Shown here piece by piece: positions 6,692-15,467 of a DNA stretch of 64,000 nucleotides (its first letter is position 1; each line of letters starts with the position of its first letter). Position numbers and translations under genes: made by a program. The DNA is from Thauera chlorobenzoica (lineage in GTDB: Bacteria > Pseudomonadota > Gammaproteobacteria > Burkholderiales > Rhodocyclaceae): positions 682,001 through 746,000 of the forward strand of contig NZ_CP018839.1 in the NCBI RefSeq assembly GCF_001922305.1, in the 5' to 3' direction. The notes under the pieces are model-generated. The model ran no database searches, had not been told where the DNA came from, and saw only the letters and a program-made list of their open reading frames with translations.

Positions 6692-7732
6692 TCAGAAGGT
6701 GTGGCGCACGCCGACGACGAAATTGTCGCTGTCTTCGCCGAAGACATCGGCGCCGTCGATCTTGTTGCTGGCGAGGTTGGTCTGCTTGGTCAGGCTGCCG
6801 TTGTCGTTGCGCAGGAAGCCGGTGTACAGCGTGGTGCGCTTGGACATCGGATAGGTGTAGGCGAGCACCCAGGACTTGACGTCGTAGTCACTGCCCTGGT
6901 CGGCGTCGAGCTTGCCCCAGGCGACATGGACCTTGCCGCTGCCGGCGGGGACGACGGCGCCGATCTGGACGATCTTGTCGGTGTTGCCGGCCTTGCCGAT
7001 GACGTCCTTCACCTGCTGGTAGGAGCCGAGCACGGTCGCCACGCCGAAGTCGTAGGCGGCGCCGAGCATCCATTCCTTCTGGTCATCGCGGTCGTCGCCG
7101 CCTTCGATCTGCTGGAAGGTCAGGCCGGCGGCGAGGGGGCCGTTCTTGTATTCGAGGCCGAGGCCGAGCTTGTCGTTGCTGCGGCGGTCGTCGTCCTGGT
7201 TGGTCTCGTTGAAGCTGTAGATGGCGTTGACGCTGAGGCCGCCGAAGCTGGGTGACTTGTAGTTGATCGCGTTGTCGAAGCGCGAGCCGCTGCCGGCATC
7301 GATCGTCGCCTTGGCCGCCTTGGCGAGCTGGATCTGCGGGCTGAGTGCGCTTGAGCCGGCGGTGGCGTCGTACTTGTTCACGAAGTAGCCGGGCGCGTAC
7401 TGGCGGCCGAGGCCGAGAAAGCCGAAGCCGCCTTGCAGGGCGACGAACTGCTGACGTGCACCGCCGGTGCCGACACCTTCGTTCTTGTCCAGGCTCAGGG
7501 TGTATTCGAGGGTGAACAGCGCCTTCAGGCCGTTGCCGAGGTCTTCGCTGCCCTTGAAACCGAGGCGCGCGCCCGACAGGCCGCTGCTGTTGACCCCGGT
7601 GAATTTGTTGTCGTCGTACTTGCCGTAGCCGAAGTAAGTGTCGGCGACGCCATACACGGTGACATTGGACTGCGCCAGCAGCGGCGTGGACACGGCGCCC
7701 GCGAGCGCCAGGGCGATGAACTTGGCCTTCAT
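6692..7732 (-). CDS. Gram-negative porin, second paralogue
   Basis: This 346-residue outer-membrane porin is a paralogue of the one at 2727-3794. It shares the signal peptide form (ending LLA before QSNVTVYG), the SGARLGFKGSEDLGNGLKALF block, GRQYAPGYF, and the C-terminal VGVRHTF with terminal Phe. The loops differ, so the two may have different selectivity or regulation. A GGAG ribosome site precedes the ATG on the minus strand. It is transcribed towards the mazEF locus and ends in its own strong terminator. Confidence 0.95.
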   Translation of the reverse strand: MKAKFIALALAGAVSTPLLAQSNVTVYGVADTYFGYGKYDDNKFTGVNSSGLSGARLGFKGSEDLGNGLKALFTLEYTLSLDKNEGVGTGGARQQFVALQGGFGFLGLGRQYAPGYFVNKYDATAGSSALSPQIQLAKAAKATIDAGSGSRFDNAINYKSPSFGGLSVNAIYSFNETNQDDDRRSNDKLGLGLEYKNGPLAAGLTFQQIEGGDDRDDQKEWMLGAAYDFGVATVLGSYQQVKDVIGKAGNTDKIVQIGAVVPAGSGKVHVAWGKLDADQGSDYDVKSWVLAYTYPMSKRTTLYTGFLRNDNGSLTKQTNLASNKIDGADVFGEDSDNFVVGVRHTF

Positions 7733-7825
7733 GGTTTCTCCTTGACCGGATGAAAGGGATGAAATCAGGAAGGGCAGTTTCGCAACACGGTGTTACATGG
7801 GTGCTACAGCCGGGGCCGGCCTTGC

Positions 7826-8677
7826 TCAGGGTTTGAAAAAGCGCGTTTCCAGCTCTTCCAGCCCGAGCGTGGCGAGCAGCTCGGCGAGCCGTTCGGCGGC
7901 GCGGCGGCCGGGCTGGTCGTGGCGGCGGGCGATGATCAGCTCGTTCTTCATCGAATGCTCCCAGCCCACCAGCTCGGTGACGCTGACCTGGTAGCCGTGC
8001 GCTTCGAGCTGCAGGCAGCGCAGCACGTTGGTGAGGTGGCTGCCGAACTCGCGCGTGTGCAGCGGGTGGCGCCACAGCTCGGCGAGGCTGTGCCTGAGCG
8101 CCTGCGCCTTGTGCTTGCGCAGCACGGCGGCGACTTCGGCCTGGCAGCACGGCACCAGGACGATGAAGCGGGCCTCCTTTTCGAGGGCGAAGCGGATTGC
8201 GTCGTCGGTGGCGGTGTCGCAGGCGTGGAGCGCGGTGACGAGGTCGATGCGCGCGGGCAGGCGCGCCGACGTGATCGAGTCGGCCACGCTCAGGTTGTGA
8301 AAGCGCATCCGGGCGGAAAAGCCGAGCTTGTCGGCGAGCCGGCGCGAGCTCATCACCAGCTCGTCGCGGGTCTCGATGCCGTGGATGCGTCCGGCGGGCG
8401 CGTGCTGCTTGAAGAACAGGTCGTAGAGAATGAAGCCGAGGTAGGACTTGCCCGCGCCGTGGTCGACGAGCTCGATCTCGGGGCGGGCGGCGAGCGCCTC
8501 GGCGAGCAGTGGCTCGATGAACTGGTAGAGGTGATAGACCTGCTTGAGCTTGCGCCGGCTGTCCTGGTTGAGCTTGCCGTCGCGGGTCAGGATGTGAAGC
8601 TGCTTGAGGAGCTCGATCGACTGCCCGGGGCGGATTTCGGGGTGGGCGGCGAGTGGGGCGGTGGGCGGCGTGGTCAT
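7826..8677 (-). CDS. SAM-dependent methyltransferase, Methyltransf_32-like
   Basis: The 283-residue product has a class I methyltransferase core. The SAM-binding motif I is VDHGAGKSYLGF (about residue 71), followed by the acidic ribose-binding IETR, then ALHACDTATDDA and a PCCQ motif at 176-179. That PCC signature is characteristic of the Methyltransf_32 family, whose substrates in bacteria are mostly unknown. The start at MTTPPTAPL was chosen because the longer frame runs into low-complexity Pro/Arg sequence. It is a single gene between the porin and the phosphatase, both on the same strand. Confidence 0.75.
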   Translation of the reverse strand: MTTPPTAPLAAHPEIRPGQSIELLKQLHILTRDGKLNQDSRRKLKQVYHLYQFIEPLLAEALAARPEIELVDHGAGKSYLGFILYDLFFKQHAPAGRIHGIETRDELVMSSRRLADKLGFSARMRFHNLSVADSITSARLPARIDLVTALHACDTATDDAIRFALEKEARFIVLVPCCQAEVAAVLRKHKAQALRHSLAELWRHPLHTREFGSHLTNVLRCLQLEAHGYQVSVTELVGWEHSMKNELIIARRHDQPGRRAAERLAELLATLGLEELETRFFKP

Positions 8678-8803
8678 GGGTGGGCGCGGGGGTCTGGAAG
8701 GTTGTTCGGAAACGATGGAATGGCGCGGACTGTACTCCCCGGCGGGGGGCGGGACCAAGTCCGATCCGGCGCTGCGGCCGGGGAACGCCCCCGGCGGGGC
8801 GCC

Positions 8804-10945
8804 TTACTCCCAGCGCGACTCGGCTTCCGCGCGCAGGAAGCGCACGCTGCGGCCGTCGCCGAGGAGCTCGCGGATGCGCCACGGCGCGCCGTCGGCGTCG
8901 AGTTCGACGAGGCCGATGCCGCTGCCGTTGAGCAGGCGGCGCCCGGGCGCGGCGCCTTCCGGAGTGCGCGGGATCACCCGCATCCGGCGCCGGCGGGTGA
9001 GCCAGTTCAGTGGCGAGCGCGGCGAATACAGCCAGCGGTTGGCGCGGTCGAGCACGGCGAGCAGGCGCGGGGGGAATTCGTTGCGCACGCCGCTGCTGCA
9101 GATCTGCCAGATGTCCGGGCCGCGCACCCGGCCGCGGAGCTCGACGTCATAGACGAAGGAGTAATGGACGTCGCCCGAGAGCACGACGAAGTGCCGCGGC
9201 GTCTTGCGGTGGCGGAAGATGTTGAGGATCGCCTGGGCCGCGCCGCGGTGCGCCATCCAGTTTTCCGCATCGACCAGCAGCGGATGGCCGAGCCAGGTGA
9301 ACAGGCGCTGGATCACTTCGATCAGCTTGACGCCGAAGATCGGCGCCGGCGACACCAGCAGCACCGCGGGGTGGCCACGCAGGGTGTGCTGGAGGTCGGT
9401 CAGCGCTTCCCAGTCCATCAGCCCGGAGGGGCGGCGGGCGGCGAGTTCGGAGCGCCAGCGGTGGGTGCGGGTGTCGATCACCACCAGCGGCGGGGTGGTC
9501 GGCCATGCGTAGTGCCAGGCATCGAAGGCCTGCAGCTGCTCGATGCAGGCGTCGTGGGCCGCGCTGCCGGGCGCGGCCAGCGCGCCGGCGAGGGCGTCGA
9601 GCAGCGCCGGGGGGAAGGCTTCGGGGCAGTTGCCCCAGCCCTGGTTGATCAGGTAGGCGGCGAGCGCGTTGCCCAGCACGCGGCGCGAGAAGGCGTGGCC
9701 GTAGGCGGTTTCCTCCCACTCGCGGCTCAGGTTCCAGTCGTCGGTGATGTCGTGGTCGTCGAAGATCATCGCCACCGGCAGGTGGGCGAACACCCGGCGC
9801 ACCGCCGGCAGCTCGGCGACGAAGGCTTCGAGCGCGCGCTGCTCCTGCGCGAACAGCGCGCGCTCGCGGGCATCGAGCGTGGGCGGCGGGTCGATCTCCA
9901 GGCCCTGCCAGGGAACGGGCGACCACACCAGCAGGTACATCGCCAGCACTTCGGCGAGGGTGATCAGGTGGTTGTGCGCGTTCGCGGTGGTGAACACCGG
10001 CTTTTCCGCGCCGCCGAACAGGATGTCGACCAGCGCGCGGTGGTGGGGCAGGCGCGGTAGCAGGGCTTCGCGCCGGTAGTAGCCGGCCGGGTGCGCATAC
10101 AGCGCGCCGGGTTCGGCGAGGGCGGGGTCGCCGGTGCCGGGGAGGGCTTCGGCGGGCAGGCCGAGGGCGGCAATCAGGCGGTGGATGGCGCGCAGCATGG
10201 GGCCGGCGACGTCGTCAGCGTAGATCTGGTCGCCCGACATCACCAGCGCCGAGGGCCAGGCGGGGAGCGCGTCGCCGCCCGCGTCCGCGCCGGCGTCCCG
10301 GCCCGGGGGCGCGGCGGGTGCGGCGTGGCCGGTGTCGGCAGCGTCCTCGTCGGGGCCGTCTGGGGCGACGCCGGCGTGTGCCCCGCCTCCGGCCGTGCCG
10401 CCCGCCGCGTGCGCCGCTGCGCAGGCGGGGCGGTCGGTGCCGGCGGCGATGCAGCGTGCGAGCAGGCGGTCGGCGGCGGCCAGGCCATCGCCGCCGAGGT
10501 GGTGCGGCCTGCGGCAGGAGCCGTGAAGCAGGGCGTGCACCGTGGGCATCAGGACGAAGCCGGGCGAGCTTTTGCCCGGATAGCACAGGTCCGGCGCCCA
10601 GTCCTGCCAGCCCTGCCAGACCGGCTCGTCGCCGTCGAGGGGCTGCAGCGCCAGGTCGTAGCCGATCCAGCAGCCGGTGGGCAGCGCGGGATCGAGCGCC
10701 AGCTCGAGCAGCAGGTAATGCAGCCGGGCACCGGCGGCGAGATGGCGGCAGCCGGCCTCGCCCGGCGCGAGGGTGTGGCGGCGTGGGGTGCCGTCGCCGG
10801 CGTCCAGGCTCAGGCGGACGCGCGCCGGGGTGCGCAGGGCGAGCCAGATCGTCAGCCGCGCGGGGGTGAGCCGGCGCAGGATCGGGCCGGCGAGGACGAG
10901 GGGCGCGGCGGGGGCGGTCGACGGGGCGCTGGGGGAGGTCGGCAT
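8804..10945 (-). CDS. PhoD-like metallophosphatase
   Basis: This 713-residue protein belongs to the alkaline phosphatase D-like metallophosphoesterases. It has HGSCRRP (about residue 140), MSGDQIYADD (236), the metal-binding MIFDDHDITDDWN (about 390) and LSGDVHYSFVYD (about 588). The N-terminal part is a beta-sandwich domain (PILRRLTPARLTIWL). No signal peptide or Tat motif is evident at the chosen start MPTSPSAP, so unlike classical PhoD it may be cytoplasmic. An Ala/Gly/Asp-rich insertion of about 55 residues separates HGSCRRP from the first metal motif. The natural substrate is unknown. Confidence 0.8.
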   Translation of the reverse strand: MPTSPSAPSTAPAAPLVLAGPILRRLTPARLTIWLALRTPARVRLSLDAGDGTPRRHTLAPGEAGCRHLAAGARLHYLLLELALDPALPTGCWIGYDLALQPLDGDEPVWQGWQDWAPDLCYPGKSSPGFVLMPTVHALLHGSCRRPHHLGGDGLAAADRLLARCIAAGTDRPACAAAHAAGGTAGGGAHAGVAPDGPDEDAADTGHAAPAAPPGRDAGADAGGDALPAWPSALVMSGDQIYADDVAGPMLRAIHRLIAALGLPAEALPGTGDPALAEPGALYAHPAGYYRREALLPRLPHHRALVDILFGGAEKPVFTTANAHNHLITLAEVLAMYLLVWSPVPWQGLEIDPPPTLDARERALFAQEQRALEAFVAELPAVRRVFAHLPVAMIFDDHDITDDWNLSREWEETAYGHAFSRRVLGNALAAYLINQGWGNCPEAFPPALLDALAGALAAPGSAAHDACIEQLQAFDAWHYAWPTTPPLVVIDTRTHRWRSELAARRPSGLMDWEALTDLQHTLRGHPAVLLVSPAPIFGVKLIEVIQRLFTWLGHPLLVDAENWMAHRGAAQAILNIFRHRKTPRHFVVLSGDVHYSFVYDVELRGRVRGPDIWQICSSGVRNEFPPRLLAVLDRANRWLYSPRSPLNWLTRRRRMRVIPRTPEGAAPGRRLLNGSGIGLVELDADGAPWRIRELLGDGRSVRFLRAEAESRWE

Positions 10946-11306
10946 GGGGCGGGGCGGCAGGGAGCGGGCTGCGGGCTGCGGGATGGGGGGCTCGAAAGGG
11001 GCCGGAAGGGTGAAGAATGCCGCCTCGCGCCGGCCCCGCAGAGGGTGGCTTGCGGCAGGGCGGATGTGCGCAAGGGCGGGGCGATTATCGCCCAGTTCGA
11101 ACCGCGGCTGCGCCATCGGAGCCGGGGCGCCGCCGCCGTTTTGCCGTCTCCTTGCGCAGGGGCGCGGGCCGCCGCGGTTTCGATGCGCGCGCGGGGCGTA
11201 TGTACCCGGCACCCCGGGCGAACCCGTATGTGCCGTTTCGACGTGCGCGCGTGGGGCGCATTTGCGGCACAATCCCCTTTACCTGTCAGCCCGGGAGTCC
11301 GCAGTC
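10946..11306. other. Intergenic region with a palindrome and direct repeats
   Basis: This 360-base divergent intergenic stretch has no supported gene. It holds a perfect GGGCGAT-t-ATCGCCC palindrome at 11079-11093. It also holds a pair of imperfect direct repeats of about 35 bases (11178-11211 and 11236-11270), both built on TTTCGA, GCGCGCG, GGGGCG and GGCAC. The second repeat directly precedes the copD-like gene. Confidence 0.55.
11079..11093. promoter_or_regulatory. Candidate operator palindrome
   Basis: GGGCGAT-t-ATCGCCC is a perfect 7-1-7 inverted repeat in the divergent region between the phosphatase and the copD-like gene. The regulator is unknown. Confidence 0.35.
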
Positions 11307-11768
11307 ATGATGCTCGATCCCTTCTTGCTGTTGCTGCACATCGCCGGTGTCGTGGTCTGGGTCGGCGGCATGTTCTTCGCCTACATGTGCCTGCGCCCGG
11401 AAGCGGCCAGCCAGCTCGAGCCACCGCCGCGGCTGCGCTTGTGGCGCGGCGTGCTGGCGCGCTTCTTCGCCTGGGTGTGGGCGGCGGTGGCGGCGGTGCT
11501 CGGCAGCGGCCTGCTGCTGGTCGGGCGCGCGGGCTTTGCCGCGGCGCCGCTCAACCAGCACCTGATGCTGCTGCTCGGGCTGGCGATGATGGCGATCTTC
11601 GTATACGTGGTGTTCGTGCCCTATGCCGCCCTCGCCAGAGGGGTGGAGGCTGCGGACTGGAAAGGCGCCGGCGCTGCGCTCGGGCGCATCCGCCAGCTGG
11701 TGGGGACGAACCTCGTCCTCGGCCTGCTGACGATCGCGCTCGCGACCGCCGGGCAGCTGTTCGGCTGA
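11307..11768 (+). CDS. CopD-like integral membrane protein
   Basis: This 153-residue protein has four hydrophobic helices and begins MMLDPFLLLLHIAGVVVWVGGMFFAY. The conserved LLLHIxGVVxWVGG opening, with a membrane-embedded His, is typical of the CopD/YkfA-like family. These are linked to copper or heme handling, but function is often unproven. The start ATG is preceded by GGGAG. The SDR gene downstream begins about 105 bases later on the same strand. Confidence 0.75.
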   Translation: MMLDPFLLLLHIAGVVVWVGGMFFAYMCLRPEAASQLEPPPRLRLWRGVLARFFAWVWAAVAAVLGSGLLLVGRAGFAAAPLNQHLMLLLGLAMMAIFVYVVFVPYAALARGVEAADWKGAGAALGRIRQLVGTNLVLGLLTIALATAGQLFG

Positions 11769-11873
11769 CGCCGGCCGGCAGCCCGGTGGGGGGGGCCGCC
11801 GTGACGCCCCGCCCCGCCCCGTGGCGGCGGGCGCGTGGCGTGCGGCGCTGGCCGCGACGAGGAGGAAATGCAC

Positions 11874-12611
11874 ATGATCAAGGCCATCGTCAGCGGCCAT
11901 AGCCGCGGCCTCGGTGCCGCCCTTGCCGACGAGCTGCTCGCACGCGGGATCGCGGTGCTGGGGCTCGCGCGCCATGCCAATCCGGCACTGGCAGCGCGCC
12001 ACCCCGGCCGGCTGCAGGAGGCGGCGCTCGATCTCGCCGATCCTGCTGCGCTTGCCGCGTGGCTGGACGGCCCTGCGCTGCGCGACTGGCTCGCCGACGC
12101 CGGCACCGCGCTGCTGGTGAACAACGCCGGCACCCTGCAGCCGATGGGCCCGCCCGCGCTGCAGGACCCCGCCGCGGTGGCGCGCGCGGTGGCGCTCAAC
12201 GTCGCCGCGCCGCTGATGCTGAGCGCCGCCCTGTGCGCCGCCGCCCCGGCGTCCTGCATCCGCCGCGTGCTGCACGTCTCCAGCGGCGCCGCGCGCAAGC
12301 CCTATCCGGGCTGGAGCGTGTATTGCGCGACCAAGGCCGCGCTCGACCACCACGCGCGCGCGGTGGCGGCCGACGACGTGGCGGGGCTGCGCATCTGCAG
12401 CCTGGCGCCGGGCGTGCTCGACACCGGCATGCAGGCCGAAATCCGTGCCACGTCGCTGGCGCGCTTTCCACTGCGCGACCGCTTCGCCGAAATGCAGCGC
12501 AGCGGCGGCCTGGTGGCGCCGGAAGAAGCCGCGATGCACCTCGTCGATTACCTCCTCGACGACGGCTTCGGCGCCGAGCCGGTGGCCGATCTGCGCGAAC
12601 TCACCGGCTGA
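11874..12611 (+). CDS. Short-chain dehydrogenase/reductase (YueD/sepiapterin reductase-like)
   Basis: This 245-residue classical SDR has a variant cofactor motif SGHSRGLGAAL at the N-terminus, NNAG, and the catalytic VSSGAARKPYPGWSVYCATKAA with Tyr and Lys in YxxxK. The overall pattern, including APGVLDTGMQ, resembles NADPH-dependent benzil or sepiapterin-type carbonyl reductases. The ATG at 11874 has GGAGG eight bases upstream, whereas the in-frame ATG at 11868 would be too close. The substrate cannot be deduced. Confidence 0.82.
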   Translation: MIKAIVSGHSRGLGAALADELLARGIAVLGLARHANPALAARHPGRLQEAALDLADPAALAAWLDGPALRDWLADAGTALLVNNAGTLQPMGPPALQDPAAVARAVALNVAAPLMLSAALCAAAPASCIRRVLHVSSGAARKPYPGWSVYCATKAALDHHARAVAADDVAGLRICSLAPGVLDTGMQAEIRATSLARFPLRDRFAEMQRSGGLVAPEEAAMHLVDYLLDDGFGAEPVADLRELTG

Positions 12612-12737
12612 GCCGGGGGCGGGGAGGCTTTCCCGCGGGCACGCCCGCGCCCGCACGGCCCGCCGCAGCGTGGTGGCCGGTGGCGTGGGGCGGGGCGGGT
12701 TGCGGCCCGGGGGCGCCGCGGGTGTAATCTTGCTGCC

Positions 12738-14318
12738 ATGAATGCCGACCTTCCTTCCCCGCCCGCCGAGGGCGAAACCGCCTTTCCGCTCACCCTGCGC
12801 CGGGTCGCGGTCGACACCTACCGCGAGAATGTCGCCTACCTGCACCGCGACTGCGCGATCTACCGCGCCGAGGGCTTCCAGGCCCTGGCCAAGGTCGAAG
12901 TGCGCGCCAACGGCCGGCGCATCCTCGCCACCCTCAACGTCGTCGATGATCCGGCGATCGTCGGCTGCGGCGAGATCGGCCTGTCGATCGACGCCTTCGC
13001 CCAGATGGGCGTGGCCGACGGCCACCCGGCGATGGTCGCGCAGGCCGAGCCGCCGTCGTCGATCCCCGCGCTGCACCGCAAGATCGCTGGCGAGCGCCTC
13101 GGCCGCGAGGACTTCCGCGCGATCGTGCGCGACATCGCCGAGCACCGCTATTCCAAGATCGAGCTGACCGCCTTCGTCGTTGCCAGCAACCAGGGCGAGC
13201 TCGACCGCGAGGAAGTGCTGTTCCTCACCGAGGCGATGGCCGCGGTCGGCCACCGTCTCGACTGGCGCGAGCGCCCGGTGGTGGACAAGCACTGCATCGG
13301 CGGCATTCCCGGCAATCGCACCTCGATGCTGGTGGTGCCGATCGTCGCCGCCCACGGCATGCTGTGCCCGAAGACCTCGTCGCGCGCGATCACCTCACCG
13401 GCGGGCACCGCCGACACCATGGAAGTGCTGGCCAACGTCGAGCTGCCGATGGAGGTCTTGTCCGACATCGTCCGCGCCCACCGCGGCTGCCTCGCCTGGG
13501 GCGGCACCGCCCACCTGTCGCCGGCCGACGACGTGCTGATTTCGGTCGAGCGCCCGCTGTCGATCGATTCGCCGGGACAGATGGTCGCCTCCATCCTGTC
13601 GAAGAAAGTCGCCGCCGGCTCCACCCACCTGCTCCTCGACATCCCGGTCGGGCCGACCGCCAAGGTGCGCTCGATGCCCGAGGCGCAGCGCCTGCGCAAG
13701 CTGTTCGAGTTCGTCGCCGGGCGCATGAACCTGGCGATCGACGTCGTCATCACCGACGGCCGCCAGCCGGTGGGCAACGGCATCGGCCCGGTGCTGGAAG
13801 CGCGCGACGTGATGCGCGTACTCGAGAACGACCCGCGCGCGCCCAACGACCTGCGCCAGAAGGCGCTGCGCCTGGCCGGGCGCATGCTCGAATTCGACCC
13901 CGACGTGCGCGGCGGCGACGGCTTTGCGATCGCCCGCGACATCCTCGACTCGGGGCGCGCGCTGGCGAAGATGGACGCCATCATCCGCGCCCAGGGGGCG
14001 AAGCCCTTCGACCACAATGCGCCCCGGCTGGCGCGCCTGAGCTTCGAGCTCCAGGCCGAGGCCGATGGTGTGGTCATCGGCATCGACAACCACCAGCTCG
14101 CGCGCGTCGCCCGCCTCGCCGGTGCGCCCAAGGTCCAGGGCGCGGGAGTGGACCTGCTGAAGAAACTCGGCGAGTCGGTGCGCCGCGGCGAGGCCCTGTA
14201 CCGTGTCCATGCCGACTACCCGGCCGACCTCGAGTTCGCCCGCCAGGCGGCGCAGCGCGCTTCGGGCTACAGCCTGGGCGAAGCGGGCGAAATGCCGCTG
14301 CTGTTCGTGGAATTCTGA
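12738..14318 (+). CDS. AMP phosphorylase-type nucleoside phosphorylase
   Basis: The 526-residue product is related to thymidine phosphorylase but has the features of the archaeal AMP phosphorylase branch. These are an extra N-terminal domain of about 90 residues and the phosphate-binding signature [16 protein letters not shown] (182-196), where classical enzymes have KHSTGG. It continues with [20 protein letters not shown]. Characterised archaeal members convert NMP and phosphate to base and ribose-1,5-bisphosphate. It is followed 76 bases later by a PRPP-synthase-like gene, suggesting a joint role in nucleotide salvage. Enzymes of this branch in bacteria are often annotated simply as thymidine phosphorylase, so the substrate is inferred. 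Confidence 0.82.
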   Translation: MNADLPSPPAEGETAFPLTLRRVAVDTYRENVAYLHRDCAIYRAEGFQALAKVEVRANGRRILATLNVVDDPAIVGCGEIGLSIDAFAQMGVADGHPAMVAQAEPPSSIPALHRKIAGERLGREDFRAIVRDIAEHRYSKIELTAFVVASNQGELDREEVLFLTEAMAAVGHRLDWRERPVVDKHCIGGIPGNRTSMLVVPIVAAHGMLCPKTSSRAITSPAGTADTMEVLANVELPMEVLSDIVRAHRGCLAWGGTAHLSPADDVLISVERPLSIDSPGQMVASILSKKVAAGSTHLLLDIPVGPTAKVRSMPEAQRLRKLFEFVAGRMNLAIDVVITDGRQPVGNGIGPVLEARDVMRVLENDPRAPNDLRQKALRLAGRMLEFDPDVRGGDGFAIARDILDSGRALAKMDAIIRAQGAKPFDHNAPRLARLSFELQAEADGVVIGIDNHQLARVARLAGAPKVQGAGVDLLKKLGESVRRGEALYRVHADYPADLEFARQAAQRASGYSLGEAGEMPLLFVEF

Positions 14319-14394
14319 GCCTGCCGGGTGCCTTGGGCGGTGGACGGTGTGCTCCACCCGCCGTGAACCGAACAACGTTTTTCCGGGGACCGCG

Positions 14395-15294
14395 ATGACG
14401 ACTGCCGAGACCTTGCTGCTGTATTTCGACGACGAGGCCGGCCCCGCGCTGCGCCTGGCCGCGCATGCCGGGCTGGCGGCGGCGGCAATCGAGCGCCACC
14501 GCTTTCCCGACGACGAACTGCGCCTGCGCCTGCCGCCGCTGCTGCCGCCGCAGGTGGTGGTGTACCGCGGCCTGCACCGCCCCAACGACAAGCTGGTCGA
14601 GCTGCTGCTGGCGGCGCGCACGGCGACGACCCTGGGTGCCCGCCGCCTGGGCCTGGTCGCACCCTATCTCGCCTACATGCGCCAGGACACGGCCTTCCAC
14701 GACGGCGAGGCGGTGAGCCAGCGCATCGTCGGCGATTTTCTCGCCGGGCTGTTCGCGGCGGTGATCACCATCGACCCCCACCTGCACCGCGTCGCCACCC
14801 TCGCCGAGGCGGTGCCGGTGCGCCACGCCGTTGCCCTGTGCGGGGCGCCGTTGCTCGCCGGGCTCGCCGTCGCCCGGCGCGCCCGGCCGCTGCTGGTGGG
14901 GCCGGATGCCGAGTCCCGCCAGTGGGTGGAGGCGGCGGCGCGGCGTCACGGCCTGGAGGCGGTGGTGTGCGCGAAGACGCGGCGTGGCGACCGCGAGGTC
15001 GACATCGCACTGCCGCCGCAGGCGCCGGTGGCCGGACGCGCGGTGGTGCTGGTGGACGACGTCGCCAGCTCCGGGCATACCCTGGCGCGCGCCGCCGAGC
15101 GGCTGCGCGCCGCGGGTGCGGCTTCGGTCGATGTCGCGGTCACCCATGCGCTGTTCGCCGACGGCGCGCTCGATCTGATCCATGCCGCCGGCGTCGGCGA
15201 AGTGTGGAGCACGGACTGCATCGCCCATCCGAGCAACGCGGTGAGCGTCGCGCCGATGCTCGCCGCCGCGCTGCGGGAGATCGACCTGGGCTGA
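14395..15294 (+). CDS. Ribose-phosphate pyrophosphokinase-like protein
   Basis: This 299-residue protein has the duplicated phosphoribosyltransferase fold of PRPP synthases. YMRQDTAFHDGEAVSQR (about 94-110) matches the ATP/metal region, and TIDPHLHR (125-132) corresponds to the catalytic His loop. A KTRR flexible-loop region lies near 194, and the PRPP loop is VVLVDDVASSGHTL (217-230). It is more divergent than housekeeping PrsA, with the PRPP loop lacking the usual DTGGT form. It is placed directly after the AMP phosphorylase-like gene and probably works with it. It could make PRPP from ribose-5-phosphate or handle ribose-1,5-bisphosphate; sequence does not decide. Confidence 0.78.
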   Translation: MTTAETLLLYFDDEAGPALRLAAHAGLAAAAIERHRFPDDELRLRLPPLLPPQVVVYRGLHRPNDKLVELLLAARTATTLGARRLGLVAPYLAYMRQDTAFHDGEAVSQRIVGDFLAGLFAAVITIDPHLHRVATLAEAVPVRHAVALCGAPLLAGLAVARRARPLLVGPDAESRQWVEAAARRHGLEAVVCAKTRRGDREVDIALPPQAPVAGRAVVLVDDVASSGHTLARAAERLRAAGAASVDVAVTHALFADGALDLIHAAGVGEVWSTDCIAHPSNAVSVAPMLAAALREIDLG

Positions 15295-15312
15295 ACACCG
15301 CGGCCGGCGGCG

Positions 15313-15349
15313 GCATTCGGGTGGCGGCATTCGGGCCGAGCGCATTCGG
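15313..15349. repeat. Three direct GCATTCGG repeats upstream of the cyclase gene
   Basis: GCATTCGG occurs at 15313-15320, 15327-15334 and 15342-15349, with 14- and 15-base spacing. They lie about 120-155 bases before the cyclase-FHA start. They may be iterated regulator sites or simply local duplication. Confidence 0.45.
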
Positions 15350-15467
15350 ATGGAGCGGTGACGGCCCGCGGCCGGAATGCTAGCATCGGGCATTCCCGCA
15401 ATGCAGCGATAGCCGCGTGCTCCGCCGTGCCGGGGCGGCGGGCAGATAGCCAGAGAAGAGGGGCGGT

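Noticed and set aside
7790..10060. 756-codon plus-strand frame over the methyltransferase and phosphatase genes
   Set aside because: It is antisense to two genes with recognisable catalytic motifs and shows none itself.
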